From contig NZ_JAKSYI010000118.1 of NCBI RefSeq assembly GCF_022829285.1, positions 62,001-126,000 on the forward strand: 64,000 nt of DNA, written 5' to 3'. The notes under the pieces are model-generated. The model had not been told where the DNA came from and did not search any database. It saw only the letters and a program-made list of their open reading frames with translations. The position numbers and the translations under genes are program-made. Shown here in pieces: positions 8,089 to 16,318 of this stretch. The first letter of the stretch is position 1. Each line of letters opens with the position of its first letter. This DNA comes from Methylobacterium sp. J-078. Lineage in GTDB: Bacteria > Pseudomonadota > Alphaproteobacteria > Rhizobiales > Beijerinckiaceae.

Positions 8089-10308
8089 ATGAAGTTCGAT
8101 CAGCCCGCGGGTCAGAACCCGATCGACCAGATGAAGGTGGTGGGCAAGGCCACCGACCGCATCGACGGCAAGTTCAAGACCACCGGCACGGCGGCCTACG
8201 CCTACGAGCGCCACGACGTGGCGGCGAACCAGGCCTACGGCTACGTTCTCGGGGCCGGGATCAGTAAGGGCCGGATACGCGCCATCGACACCGGTGCCGC
8301 CAAGCGGTCCCCCGGCGTCGTCGCCATCGTCACCACCCTCGACATGCCCAAGCTGGGCCTCGGCAAGATGAACGCCGCGAACCTGTTCGGTGGCGCCGAG
8401 ATCCAGCACTACCATCAGGCCATTGCCGTGGTGGTGGCCGAGACCTTCGAGCAGGCCCGCGCCGCCGCTTTCCTGATCAAGGTCGACTACGCCCGCGAGG
8501 CGGGGCAGTTCGACCTCGCCGCCGTGGCGGGGGCCGCCAAGCCGGTTCCCGGCGACAGCGGCGAGGGCAGCGGCGGCGGCGGCGAGGACCGCGTGGGCGA
8601 TTTCGAAGGCGCGTTCGCGGCAGCCTCCGTCAGGTTCGACGAGACCTACACGACGCCGGACGAGAGCCACGCGATGATGGAGCCGCACGCGACCATCGCC
8701 GCCTGGAAGGGCGACAAGCTCACGCTCTGGACCTCCAACCAGATGATCGCCTGGACCAAGGGCAGCATCGCCAAGATCCTCGACATCCCGGCCGAATCGA
8801 TCCGCATCGACTCGCCCTATATCGGCGGCGGCTTCGGGGGTAAGCTGTTCGTGCGCTCCGACGCCGTGGTGGCGGCCCTGGCCGCCAAGGCCGCCGGTCG
8901 CCCCGTCAAGGTCGCGCTGACCCGGCCGCTGGTCGCCAACAACACCACGCACCGGCCGGCCACCATCCAGCGCATCCGCATCGGCGCGACGCCGGACGGG
9001 ACGATCACCGCCATCGCGCACGAGAGCACCTCGGGCAACTTGCCCGGCGGCAAGCCCGAGACGGCGGTGGACCAGACCAAGCTGCTCTACGCGGGCGCCA
9101 ACCGCCTCACCGCGATGAAGCTCGCGCATCTCGACCTGCCCGAGGGCAACTCGATGCGGGCGCCGGGCGAAGGACCCGGCCTCATGGCGCTCGAGATCGC
9201 CATGGACGAGATGGCGGAGAAGCTGGGCATGGACCCGGTCGCGTTCCGCATCCGCAACGACACCCAGACCGATCCCGGCCATCCGCAGCGACCATTCTCG
9301 CACCGGAACCTCGTCGGTTGCCTCAAGCTCGGCGCGGAGAAGTTCGGCTGGGACAAGCGCAACGCCAGGCCCGGTCAGGTCCGGGATGGCCAGTGGCTCG
9401 TGGGCATCGGCATGGCGGCGGGCTTCCGCAACAACCTCCTGATGAAGTCGGGCGCCCGCGTCAGGCTCGGCCGCGACGGCCTCGTCACGGTCGAGACGGA
9501 CATGACCGACATCGGCACCGGCAGCTACACCATCATCGCCCAGACGGCGGCGGAGATGATGGGCGTCAGCCTCGACAAGGTGGTGGTGCGCCTCGGCGAC
9601 TCGGACTTCCCGGTCTCGGCCGGATCGGGCGGCCAGTTCGGCGCGAACAACGCCACCGCCGGCGTCTACGCGGCCTGCGTGAAGTTGCGGGAGGCGGTGG
9701 CCCAGCGGCTCGGCTTCAACTCGGGCGACGCGGCGTTCGAGGATGGCAATGTCCGTTCCGGCAACCGGACCGAGACCCTGGGCAAGGCGGCGAGCGACGG
9801 CGACCTCGTGGGCGAGGATTCCATCGAGTACGGCGATCTCGCCAAGAAGCAGCAGCAATCGACCTTCGCGGGCCACTTCGTGGAGGTGGGCGTCGACGTC
9901 GACACCGCCGAGGTCCGGGTGCGGCGCATGCTGGCGGTCTGCGCGGCCGGGCGCATCCTCAACCCGAAATCGGCGCGCAGTCAGGTCATCGGCGGCATGA
10001 CCATGGGCGTCGGGGCTGCGCTGATGGAGGAGCTTGCCGTCGACACGCGGCGCGGCTTCTTCGTCAACCACGATCTGGCCGGCTACGAGGTGCCGGTGCA
10101 TGCCGACATCCCGCACCAGGAGGTGATCTTCCTCGACGAGGCCGATCCGCAATCCTCGCCCATGAAGGCCAAGGGCGTGGGCGAACTCGGCATCTGCGGC
10201 GTCGGCGCGGCGGTGGCCAACGCCATCTACAACGCCACCGGGGTGCGGGTGCGGGATTATCCCATCACCCTCGACAAGCTCCTCGACCGCATGCCGGACG
10301 CGGCGTGA
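8089..10308 (+). CDS. paoC: Aldehyde oxidoreductase, molybdenum cofactor subunit
   Basis: The 739-residue catalytic subunit has the N-terminal aldehyde oxidase a/b hammerhead domain (VVGKATDRIDGKFKTTGTA) and the Moco-binding halves, with GGGFGGK near residue 247 and GSGGQFGANNATAG near 510. The C-terminal KGVGELGICG holds the glutamate (near residue 697) that acts as catalytic base in this family. The order Fe-S, FAD, Mo matches PaoABC (YagTSR), which oxidises aromatic aldehydes in the periplasm. No PaoD/XdhC-like maturation chaperone follows; the next sequence is gene debris, so cofactor insertion would need a chaperone encoded elsewhere. Confidence 0.9.
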   Translation: MKFDQPAGQNPIDQMKVVGKATDRIDGKFKTTGTAAYAYERHDVAANQAYGYVLGAGISKGRIRAIDTGAAKRSPGVVAIVTTLDMPKLGLGKMNAANLFGGAEIQHYHQAIAVVVAETFEQARAAAFLIKVDYAREAGQFDLAAVAGAAKPVPGDSGEGSGGGGEDRVGDFEGAFAAASVRFDETYTTPDESHAMMEPHATIAAWKGDKLTLWTSNQMIAWTKGSIAKILDIPAESIRIDSPYIGGGFGGKLFVRSDAVVAALAAKAAGRPVKVALTRPLVANNTTHRPATIQRIRIGATPDGTITAIAHESTSGNLPGGKPETAVDQTKLLYAGANRLTAMKLAHLDLPEGNSMRAPGEGPGLMALEIAMDEMAEKLGMDPVAFRIRNDTQTDPGHPQRPFSHRNLVGCLKLGAEKFGWDKRNARPGQVRDGQWLVGIGMAAGFRNNLLMKSGARVRLGRDGLVTVETDMTDIGTGSYTIIAQTAAEMMGVSLDKVVVRLGDSDFPVSAGSGGQFGANNATAGVYAACVKLREAVAQRLGFNSGDAAFEDGNVRSGNRTETLGKAASDGDLVGEDSIEYGDLAKKQQQSTFAGHFVEVGVDVDTAEVRVRRMLAVCAAGRILNPKSARSQVIGGMTMGVGAALMEELAVDTRRGFFVNHDLAGYEVPVHADIPHQEVIFLDEADPQSSPMKAKGVGELGICGVGAAVANAIYNATGVRVRDYPITLDKLLDRMPDAA

Positions 10309-10334
10309 CGTCGTCCGGGGTGCGCCGGTCCGAG

Positions 10335-10475
10335 CGCCCCCGCCTCATCTGCCACATGACGAGTTCCGTTGACGGACCGCTCCGCGTCGATCGGTGGACG
10401 CCCCCCGCCGGGGGCGTCGCGGCGGAGGGTCGGATCGTCGGCCGCACCACCATGGCGGAGATCGCCGATGGCGGG
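10335..10475 (+). pseudogene. Remnant of RibD C-terminal/dihydrofolate-reductase-like gene
   Basis: A short plus-strand frame reads RPRLICHMTSSVDG, the characteristic start of RibD_C/DHFR-like reductases, then a truncated VDRWTPPAGG and, after an apparent internal deletion, GRIVGRTTMAE. It then runs into unrelated sequence. A normal protein would have about 200 residues. It is evidently the beginning of a decayed gene fused to the next remnant. Confidence 0.65.
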
Positions 10476-10500
10476 CCGCCGGGGACGCCGGCCGTGGTCG

Positions 10501-10737
10501 CTGGCGAGCGGCATCTCCACCGAGCGCATCCACCTGTTCCTGGCCGCCTATCGGGCCTCCGACCGGGTCGGCGGCTGTGGCGGCGCGACGGGCGAGCACG
10601 AGAACATCAAGGTCGTCGAGATGCCGCTGGTCGATCTGGCGGATCTCGCCGATCGCGGCGAACTCACCGACATGAAGACCCTGACCCTCGTCCTGCGGGT
10701 GCGCCGGCCGGACCTGTTCGCTAAGGCGAAATCCTAG
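10501..10737 (+). pseudogene. Remnant of a NUDIX hydrolase (C-terminal part)
   Basis: The frame encodes ISTERIHLFLAAYRASDRVG, then GEHENIKVVEMPL and a final LTDMKTLTLVLRVRRPDLF. These match the last 70-80 residues of ADP-ribose or GDP-mannose pyrophosphatase-type NUDIX proteins. The NUDIX box itself (GX5EX7REUXEEXGU) is absent, so the piece cannot be active. It abuts the RibD-like remnant, suggesting one deletion that joined two genes. Confidence 0.65.
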
Positions 10738-11567
10738 ACCGCGTCGCCGATGACGCCGGCCTCGTCCTGCGCCTGGAGCACATCGGGGCGGGGCATCGAG
10801 ATGATGTTGTAGCCGGAATCGACGAAGTGGATCTCGCCGGTCACGCCGCCCGAGAGGTCCGAGAGCAGGTACATGGCCGAGCCGCCGACCTCCTCCTGCG
10901 TCACCGTCCGGCGCAAGGGGGCGTGGGCCTTCTGGTGGTTGAACATCAGGCGGGCATCCGCGATGCCCGCACCCGCCAGGGTCCGCATCGGGCCGGCCGA
11001 GAGGGCGTTGACCCGGATGCCGTCGGGGCCGAGATCCCCCGCAAGGTAGCGTACGGATGCTTCCAGCGCCGCCTTGGCGACCCCCATGACGTTGTAGTTC
11101 GGCATGATCCGGGTGGAGCCGCCATAGGTGAGCGTGAGGAGGGAGCCGCCGCGCGGCATTCGCTTGGCCGCGCGCTGGGCGATCTCCGTGAAGGAGAAGC
11201 ACGAGATCGTCATCGTGCGCGAAAAATTCTCGCGGGTGGTGACGTCGACGTAGCGGCCCTTGAGCTGGCCCTTGTCGGAGAAGCCGATGGCGTGGACGAC
11301 GAAGTCGAGGCCTTCGGGAAAGCGCGCGTCGAGGGCGGTGAACAGCGCGTCGACGCTGGCGATATCCTCGACGTCGCAGGGCAGCACGATGTCCGATCCG
11401 ACGGAGGCGGCGAGCGGCGTCACGCGGCGGCCGAGGGCATCGCCCTGGTAGGTGAAGGCGAGGTCCGCCCCGTGCCGGTGCAGGACCTTGGCGATGCCCC
11501 AGGCGATCGAGTGATCGTTGGCGACCCCCATGATGAGGCCGCGCTTACCCGCCATCAAACCCGTCAT
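10734..11567 (-). CDS. fabI: Enoyl-ACP reductase (NADH)
   Basis: A 277-residue short-chain-dehydrogenase-type protein with the FabI nucleotide motif GVANDHSIAWGIAK near residues 14-27, HAIGFSDK near 93, and the catalytic region NYNVMGVAKAALE, containing Tyr and Lys spaced as in FabI. It reduces trans-2-enoyl-ACP in the last step of each fatty-acid elongation cycle. It lies downstream of fabA and fabB on the same strand, as in many alphaproteobacteria, although a tiny gene and a hairpin intervene, so a separate promoter is likely. A second in-frame ATG at codon 5 is an alternative start. Confidence 0.95.
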   Translation of the reverse strand: MTGLMAGKRGLIMGVANDHSIAWGIAKVLHRHGADLAFTYQGDALGRRVTPLAASVGSDIVLPCDVEDIASVDALFTALDARFPEGLDFVVHAIGFSDKGQLKGRYVDVTTRENFSRTMTISCFSFTEIAQRAAKRMPRGGSLLTLTYGGSTRIMPNYNVMGVAKAALEASVRYLAGDLGPDGIRVNALSAGPMRTLAGAGIADARLMFNHQKAHAPLRRTVTQEEVGGSAMYLLSDLSGGVTGEIHFVDSGYNIISMPRPDVLQAQDEAGVIGDAV

Positions 11568-11706
11568 GCTTCATCCCTGGACGCAGAACCCGGGCCCTGG
11601 CGGCCCGTCTCGGTGTGGGACGAGGCTTACGCGGGGGTCGTGGGCCTGTCCAATCGGGAGGCACCGATCTGGTCCGATCTGGACCATTCCCACCCCCGAA
11701 ACGAAG

Positions 11707-11742
11707 AGGCCCCGTCCCGGCGTCGGCGCCGGCACGGGGCCT
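11707..11742 (-). terminator. Strong hairpin terminator
   Basis: A long inverted repeat, AGGCCCCGT with GGCG on one side and CGCC with ACGGGGCCT on the other, lies about 30 bases after the stop of the tiny gene at 11773. On the minus strand it is followed by the T-rich TCTTCGTTT, which suits a rho-independent terminator for that gene. Confidence 0.65.
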
Positions 11743-11772
11743 GAACTCTGGAAAGCGAAGGCGGTCCGAGGG

Positions 11773-11889
11773 CTAGAAATACCCGTCCGTGTCGCAATTC
11801 GCGCGGTCGATGATGGCCTGCTTGACGAACACGGCGGCCGTTCCGGCAATGGCGAAGCCGCCGAACGTCCCGAGGGTGAACCAAAGCAT
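11773..11889 (-). CDS. Tiny single-span membrane protein (38 aa)
   Basis: A short frame of 38 codons with an ATG start encodes LWFTLGTFGGFAIAGTAAVF, a clear transmembrane helix, followed by a charged tail with two acidic residues and a cysteine and ending in DGYF. A terminator-like hairpin follows immediately, and fabB and fabI flank it at reasonable distances. This makes it more than a chance frame, although the ribosome-binding site (GAAAG) is weak. Small membrane peptides of this form are often missed in annotation. Function unknown. Confidence 0.5.
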   Translation of the reverse strand: MLWFTLGTFGGFAIAGTAAVFVKQAIIDRANCDTDGYF

Positions 11890-11991
11890 AGCCGTAACTT
11901 TCAATCCCGTCCTGCCGCGAAGAAACGCAGGTCGGTGTTCCAAGTTCCTTGAGTTCTCCGGCTCAAGGTTCTGCCGGATTTACGCCTAAGC

Positions 11992-13218
11992 TTAGGCGTC
12001 GACGTTCTTCAGGACGAGGGTCGCATTGGTGCCGCCGAAGCCGAAGGAATTCGAGAGGACGTGGCCGAGCTTGGCCCCATCGCGGCGCTGGCGCAGGATC
12101 GGCATGTCGGCGAAGGCCGGGTCGATCTCGTCGATATGCGCGCTCTCGCAGATGAAATCGTTGTTCATCATGAGGAGCGCGTAGATCGCCTCCTGCACGC
12201 CCGTCGCCCCGAGGGAGTGGCCGGTGAGCGACTTGGTGGCGGCGATCGGCGGGCAGGCGTCGCCGCGTCCGAAGACCTCGCGGATCGCCTCGATTTCCTT
12301 GGCATCCCCCACCGGCGTGGCGGTGGCGTGCGGGTTGATGTAGTCGATCGGCGCGCCCTTCAGGCCATCGATCGCCTGGCGCATGCAGCGCACCGCGCCC
12401 TCGCCGGAGGGCGCGACCATGTCGTACCCGTCCGAGGTGGCGCCGTAGCCGGCGATCTCGCCGTAGATCGTCGCGCCGCGCGCCTTGGCGTGCTCGTATT
12501 CCTCCAGCACCAGCACGCCGGCGCCGCCCGCGATGACGAAGCCGTCGCGGTTGACGTCGTAGGCCCGCGAGGCCCGCGCCGGGGTGTCGTTGTACTTCGA
12601 GGACATGGCGCCCATGGCGTCGAACAGCACCGAGAGGGTCCAGTCGAGGTCCTCGCAACCGCCCGCGAAGATGATGTCCTGGCGTCCGCCCTGGATCACC
12701 TCGGCGGCGTTGCCGATGCAGTGGTTCGAGGTCGCGCAGGCGGACGAGATCGAATAGTTCACGCCCTTGATCTTGAACCAGGTCGCCAGCGTCGCGGAAG
12801 CGGTGGAGGACATCGCCTTCGGCACCGCGAACGGGCCGACGCGCTTCGGGCCCTTCTCGACCGCGATGGCGGCGGACTCGACGATGACCTTCGTGGAGGG
12901 GCCGCCCGAGCCCATGATGATACCGGTGCGGTCGTTGGAGACGTCGCTCGCCTCCAGGCCGGCGGCCTTGATGGCCTGATCCATGGCGACGTGGTTCCAG
13001 GCGGTGCCGCCGCCGTGGAAGCGCATGGCGCGCCGGTCGACGATGCCCTCCGGATCGAGGGTGGGGCGGCCCTCGACCTGGCTGCGGAAGCCGTGCTCCG
13101 CATAGGACGCCGAATGCCCGATGCCGGACTTGGCCTCGCGGAGCGAGGCGAGGACTTCCTCGGTGTTGTTGCCGATGGATGAGACAATGCCCATCCCGGT
13201 GATCACGACACGCCGCAT
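11992..13218 (-). CDS. fabB: Beta-ketoacyl-ACP synthase I-type
   Basis: A 408-residue condensing enzyme, with start at the ATG giving MRRVVITGMGIVSSIG; longer in-frame starts add no homologous sequence. The active-site cysteine lies in SSACATSNHC (near residue 163). The two histidines occur in PHATATPVGD and KSLTGHSLGATG, and the glycine-rich NSFGFGGTNA closes the protein. It elongates acyl-ACPs and, with FabA, provides unsaturated fatty acids. It lies about 115 bases from fabA on the same strand, so the two are probably one operon. Confidence 0.93.
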   Translation of the reverse strand: MRRVVITGMGIVSSIGNNTEEVLASLREAKSGIGHSASYAEHGFRSQVEGRPTLDPEGIVDRRAMRFHGGGTAWNHVAMDQAIKAAGLEASDVSNDRTGIIMGSGGPSTKVIVESAAIAVEKGPKRVGPFAVPKAMSSTASATLATWFKIKGVNYSISSACATSNHCIGNAAEVIQGGRQDIIFAGGCEDLDWTLSVLFDAMGAMSSKYNDTPARASRAYDVNRDGFVIAGGAGVLVLEEYEHAKARGATIYGEIAGYGATSDGYDMVAPSGEGAVRCMRQAIDGLKGAPIDYINPHATATPVGDAKEIEAIREVFGRGDACPPIAATKSLTGHSLGATGVQEAIYALLMMNNDFICESAHIDEIDPAFADMPILRQRRDGAKLGHVLSNSFGFGGTNATLVLKNVDA

Positions 13219-13332
13219 GGACACGATGCTCTCCGCCGCCGGGGCTTGTAGGTCGCGGCGCGCGTTCGGCGACCGCATCTTCGTGTTGTGTCAGGTAGGA
13301 CCGGGATGCCCCGATCTCAACCGCGCGGGGTC

Positions 13333-13893
13333 TCAGCCGCCCGCGGCCTCGGTCTGCGCCTGGAACAGCGCGACGCGCAGGTCCTTGGCCTCGTAGATGC
13401 GGGTGCCGTCGGCCTCAAGCCAGCCGTCGGCGATGCCCAGCACCAGCTTGCCCAGGCGCACGCGCTTGATGTCGATGCCGTAGACGACCTGCTTCACCGT
13501 GGGCAGGACCTGATCCGAGAACTTGACCTCGCCGACGCCGAGCGCCCGGCCCCGTCCCGGAGCCCCGAGCCAGCCGAGATGGAAGCCCACGAGCTGCCAG
13601 AGGGCATCGAGGCCGAGGCAGCCCGGCATCACCGGGTCGTTCTTGAAGTGGCAGCCGAAGAACCAGAGGTCCGGCCGGATGTCGAACTCGGCGCGCACGT
13701 GGCCCTTGCCGTGGGCGCCGCCCTCGCTGCCGATGGAGACGATGCGGTCGAACATCAGCATCGGCGGCAGCGGCAGCTGCGCGTTTCCGGCGCCGAACAG
13801 CTCGCCACGTCCGCAGGCGAGCAGTTCCTCGTAGGAATACTGCGAGGCCCGCTGGGGCACGGTGGTCGACGGGGCGTTCGGATCGGAAGCCAT
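13333..13893 (-). CDS. fabA: 3-hydroxydecanoyl-ACP dehydratase/isomerase
   Basis: The 186-residue hot-dog-fold protein has the FabA active-site signature FFGCHFKNDPVMPGCLGLDALWQ, which contains the catalytic histidine and, one turn later, the aspartate. It dehydrates 3-hydroxydecanoyl-ACP and isomerises the trans-2 to cis-3 product, starting unsaturated fatty-acid synthesis. fabB follows directly. The iron regulator irr is divergent upstream, an arrangement shared with several Rhizobiales. Confidence 0.94.
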   Translation of the reverse strand: MASDPNAPSTTVPQRASQYSYEELLACGRGELFGAGNAQLPLPPMLMFDRIVSIGSEGGAHGKGHVRAEFDIRPDLWFFGCHFKNDPVMPGCLGLDALWQLVGFHLGWLGAPGRGRALGVGEVKFSDQVLPTVKQVVYGIDIKRVRLGKLVLGIADGWLEADGTRIYEAKDLRVALFQAQTEAAGG

Positions 13894-14033
13894 GATGCGC
13901 GGATCGGTCCTCGATGTGTGATGCCGGGGCGGGCCTCGCTCCGGCAGATGTGGCCGTGTCCCGGCCGGGACCGGCCCGGGCCGCTCCCACCGACGACACG
14001 GCGCGAATTCGGCGCCTCGTTAACACAGGGCCA

Positions 14034-14081
14034 GGACGCCTCAAAGCACCGACGCCTCAAAGCACGGACGCCTCACGGCAG
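14034..14081. repeat. 16-bp tandem repeat, about 2.6 copies
   Basis: Two units, GGACGCCTCAAAGCAC and CGACGCCTCAAAGCAC, are followed by a diverging third (GGACGCCTCACGGCAG). They lie in the 340-base spacer between fabA and irr, where no other gene is visible. The unit is short and degenerate, more like replication slippage than an operator, though binding by a regulator is possible. Confidence 0.7.
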
Positions 14082-14171
14082 GGGTGCCCCGAGACGGGAT
14101 CGCCGGCGGGGCCGGACCTCCCGCGCCGCCCGGCCCGCATTGCGCCTGCCCTGGGTGCATGCCGTTCGGGT

Positions 14172-14200
14172 TGCGGTGGCGGTGCCGGTTCCGTATACCT
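14172..14200 (+). promoter_or_regulatory. Predicted sigma-70-type promoter of irr
   Basis: TTGCGG at 14172 and TATACC at 14195 are separated by 17 bases, an ideal spacing for a housekeeping promoter. The expected start point near 14207 would leave a leader of about 25-40 bases before the irr start codon. Confidence 0.55.
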
Positions 14201-14230
14201 AGGTCTTCAAGTCCTGTTTCTTTGCGTGGG

Positions 14231-14755
14231 ATGTTCATCAGCCCAATGTCGAACCTTCTGCCCCTGCAGGCCGTGCTGAACGCGCGGGCCTCCGTCCCCG
14301 CCGGCGATGCGGCCGCCGGCCGCCGCGGTTGCCCGTTGTCGGATCTGCGCGATCGTCTGCGCCGCGCGGGCCTGCGTCCGACGCGTCAGCGCCTGTCCCT
14401 GGGCTGGCTGCTGTTCGGGCGCGGCGACCGCCACCTCACGGCGGAAATGCTCTACGACGAGGCGATGCGGGCCAAGGTGCCGGTCTCGCTGGCGACCGTC
14501 TACAACACGCTGCACCAGTTCACCGAGGCCGGCCTGCTCCGCCAGCTCGCCCTGGACGGCTCGAAGGCGTATTTCGACACCAATCCCAGCGAGCATCACC
14601 ACTTCTTCCTCGAGGACGAGGGGCAGGTGCTGGACATGCCCGATTGCGGCATCACCGTCGATTCGCTCCCCGAAGCCCCCGAGGGCATGGAGATCGCCGG
14701 CGTCGAGGTCATCGTGCGCCTGCGCCGGCGCGGTCCGGTGGCCCGCAAGGCCTGA
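14231..14755 (+). CDS. irr: Irr, haem-responsive Fur-family regulator
   Basis: A 174-residue Fur-superfamily regulator. After a 35-residue N-terminal extension comes RRGCPLSDLRDRLRRAGLRPTRQR. Its Cys-Pro pair is the haem regulatory motif known in Bradyrhizobium Irr, and the remainder is the start of the winged helix. The recognition region (VSLATVYNTLHQFTEAGLL) and the HHHFF histidine cluster match Irr. In related bacteria Irr senses haem status and controls iron and haem genes through ICE boxes. An ATG 15 bases downstream (14246) is an alternative start. It ends in a clear terminator. Confidence 0.9.
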   Translation: MFISPMSNLLPLQAVLNARASVPAGDAAAGRRGCPLSDLRDRLRRAGLRPTRQRLSLGWLLFGRGDRHLTAEMLYDEAMRAKVPVSLATVYNTLHQFTEAGLLRQLALDGSKAYFDTNPSEHHHFFLEDEGQVLDMPDCGITVDSLPEAPEGMEIAGVEVIVRLRRRGPVARKA

Positions 14756-14785
14756 ACGGCCCCATCACGAGACTGGATGCGCATG

Positions 14786-14810
14786 AGGCCCGGGAAACCG
14801 GGCCTTTTTC
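14786..14810 (+). terminator. Rho-independent terminator of irr
   Basis: An 8-bp perfect stem, AGGCCCGG and CCGGGCCT, with a GAAA loop is followed by a T-run (TTTTC), about 30 bases after the irr stop codon. This is the clearest intrinsic terminator in the window. Confidence 0.85.
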
Positions 14811-14937
14811 GTTGTCGCGCCCATCGGCGCCGCCGGATGACAGAGCAACGATGGCCGTCCTCCCGGGTTATCGGACGGGGTGCGCGCGCCCGCACGACCC
14901 CTTCCCATCAGACTTCTCCCATCAAGACCGGATCGGT

Positions 14938-15522
14938 ATGGCTCCTTCTCGCATCGTCTGTGTCCGCCACGGCGAATCGACCTTCAACGCCGCTCATCGC
15001 CTGACCGGCCGCGATCCCGGCCACGTGGATGCCCGGCTCACCGAACGGGGTCTCGCCCAGGTCCAGGCGGCGCGGGCCGCCCTGCACGACATCCCCTTCG
15101 ACCTCGTGGTGACCTCGCCCCTGACCCGGGCGATCCAGACCACGAAGGGCATCTTCGGCGACCATCCGAGCCGGCCGCGCATCCTCGTCGAGGTGCTGCA
15201 CCGGGAATGCCAGGAGAGCAGCTGCGACGTCGGCCGGGCGGCCTCGATCCTGGCGGCCGAGTTTCCCGACGTCGCCGTCGATCACCTGCCGGAGATCTGG
15301 TGGCACGCGGAGGGCGAGCCCGATGCGAGCGGCGTGCATATCGAGCCGCGCCATCTCTTCGATGACCGCGTGCGGGGTTTTCGCGATTGGCTGCTGGCGC
15401 GGCCCGAGCGCAGCATCGCGGTGGTCGGCCACGGCACGTTCTTCTTTCACCTGACCGGAACCTGGCTCGACAATTGTCAGACGGTGGCGTTCGACCCCGC
15501 CGCGCTGCCCGCCGAGGCCTGA
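14938..15522 (+). CDS. Histidine phosphatase family protein
   Basis: A 194-residue protein of the phosphoglycerate-mutase-like superfamily. The catalytic histidine lies in the VRHGES motif at residues 9-14, the second arginine in TSPLTRAIQT, and the second histidine in VVGHGTFF. The family includes phosphatases of sugars, cofactors and proteins; the substrate cannot be told from sequence. The ATG at 14938 follows the irr terminator, so it has its own promoter. It is convergent with the next gene, five bases apart. Confidence 0.85.
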   Translation: MAPSRIVCVRHGESTFNAAHRLTGRDPGHVDARLTERGLAQVQAARAALHDIPFDLVVTSPLTRAIQTTKGIFGDHPSRPRILVEVLHRECQESSCDVGRAASILAAEFPDVAVDHLPEIWWHAEGEPDASGVHIEPRHLFDDRVRGFRDWLLARPERSIAVVGHGTFFFHLTGTWLDNCQTVAFDPAALPAEA

Positions 15523-15526
15523 GCGC

Positions 15527-16246
15527 TCAGGGCGCCCCGGTCCGCGCGGTCTCGAACCGCTCCCGCGCCAGGGCGACGTCGATCGCGCCTGTTCCGCCCC
15601 CGAGATCGAGGGCCTCGTCCAGGATCGCGGCGGCCATGGCCCAGGTCCCGGGCACGAACGGGGCGGCCCCTTCGGCCACCTCGGCGGCGCAGCGCGCATC
15701 CGCGAAGGCCTTAACCGCTGCCGAGGCGGCCCGCGCCACCGCCGCCGCCCGGGCGCCCGCCACCCAGGACCCCTGTCGCCCGGCGGCCTCCGCGCGCGCG
15801 CCGCCCTCCCAGGCTGCGGCCCGGGCCGCGTCCCCTGCGGCCGCCGCGTCCGCCGCGCCGTCGCAGCGGGCGGCGAGGGCGGGCAGGCCCGCATGGTCGA
15901 GGAGGGGTGGGAGGATGCGGCGAACGCTCGCCCGGGCGAGGAAGGTCACGCGCTCGGCCTCGACGGCCGGATCGGCGGCCGAGCCGGCCAGGCGCAGCAC
16001 GAAGGCCATCAGCCGGGGGCGCTCGGCATCCGGCATGGCGTCGTTCAGCCCGAGGGCATAGGCAGCCAGGGGCCGCGAGAAGCAGGGCGGACAATCGGCC
16101 GAGGCGCGGATCGCCCGGTAGGGCAGGCCGGCGGCGACGATGGCGGCTTCGTTGATGCAGGTGCCGCCGTCCGGGCCGGGAAAATCGTGCGAGCCGGCCA
16201 GGAGCCGCCAGTTCAGGATCGGCTCGAAGCCTGCCGCCATGCCCAT
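15527..16246 (-). CDS. Conserved hypothetical protein, alanine-rich
   Basis: A 239-residue protein with no assigned catalytic motif. The N-terminal 90 residues look conserved: NWRLLAGSHDFPGPDGGTCINEAA, then a SADCPPCFSRPLAAYALGLNDAMPD segment with a CPPC pair. The rest is alanine-rich and probably helical. No signal peptide or membrane segment is evident. I recall similar proteins as hypothetical in Rhizobiales but cannot name a family. It lies alone between a convergent phosphatase and the NicO gene. Confidence 0.7.
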   Translation of the reverse strand: MGMAAGFEPILNWRLLAGSHDFPGPDGGTCINEAAIVAAGLPYRAIRASADCPPCFSRPLAAYALGLNDAMPDAERPRLMAFVLRLAGSAADPAVEAERVTFLARASVRRILPPLLDHAGLPALAARCDGAADAAAAGDAARAAAWEGGARAEAAGRQGSWVAGARAAAVARAASAAVKAFADARCAAEVAEGAAPFVPGTWAMAAAILDEALDLGGGTGAIDVALARERFETARTGAP

Positions 16247-16318
16247 TCTCTCCTGCTGCCGAAGCAGACTGGCACGGACGGGCCGGCTTGGCGAGGCGGT
16301 TGGAGAAGAGGCGCTGCG

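Noticed and set aside
8065..10152. 695-codon minus-strand frame
   Set aside because: Antisense of paoC, whose motifs are unambiguous; the product is an arginine/histidine-rich shadow.
12061..13182. 373-codon plus-strand frame
   Set aside because: Antisense of fabB with low-complexity composition.
14034..14081. CRISPR-like repeats
   Set aside because: Units touch each other without spacers, so it is a simple tandem repeat.
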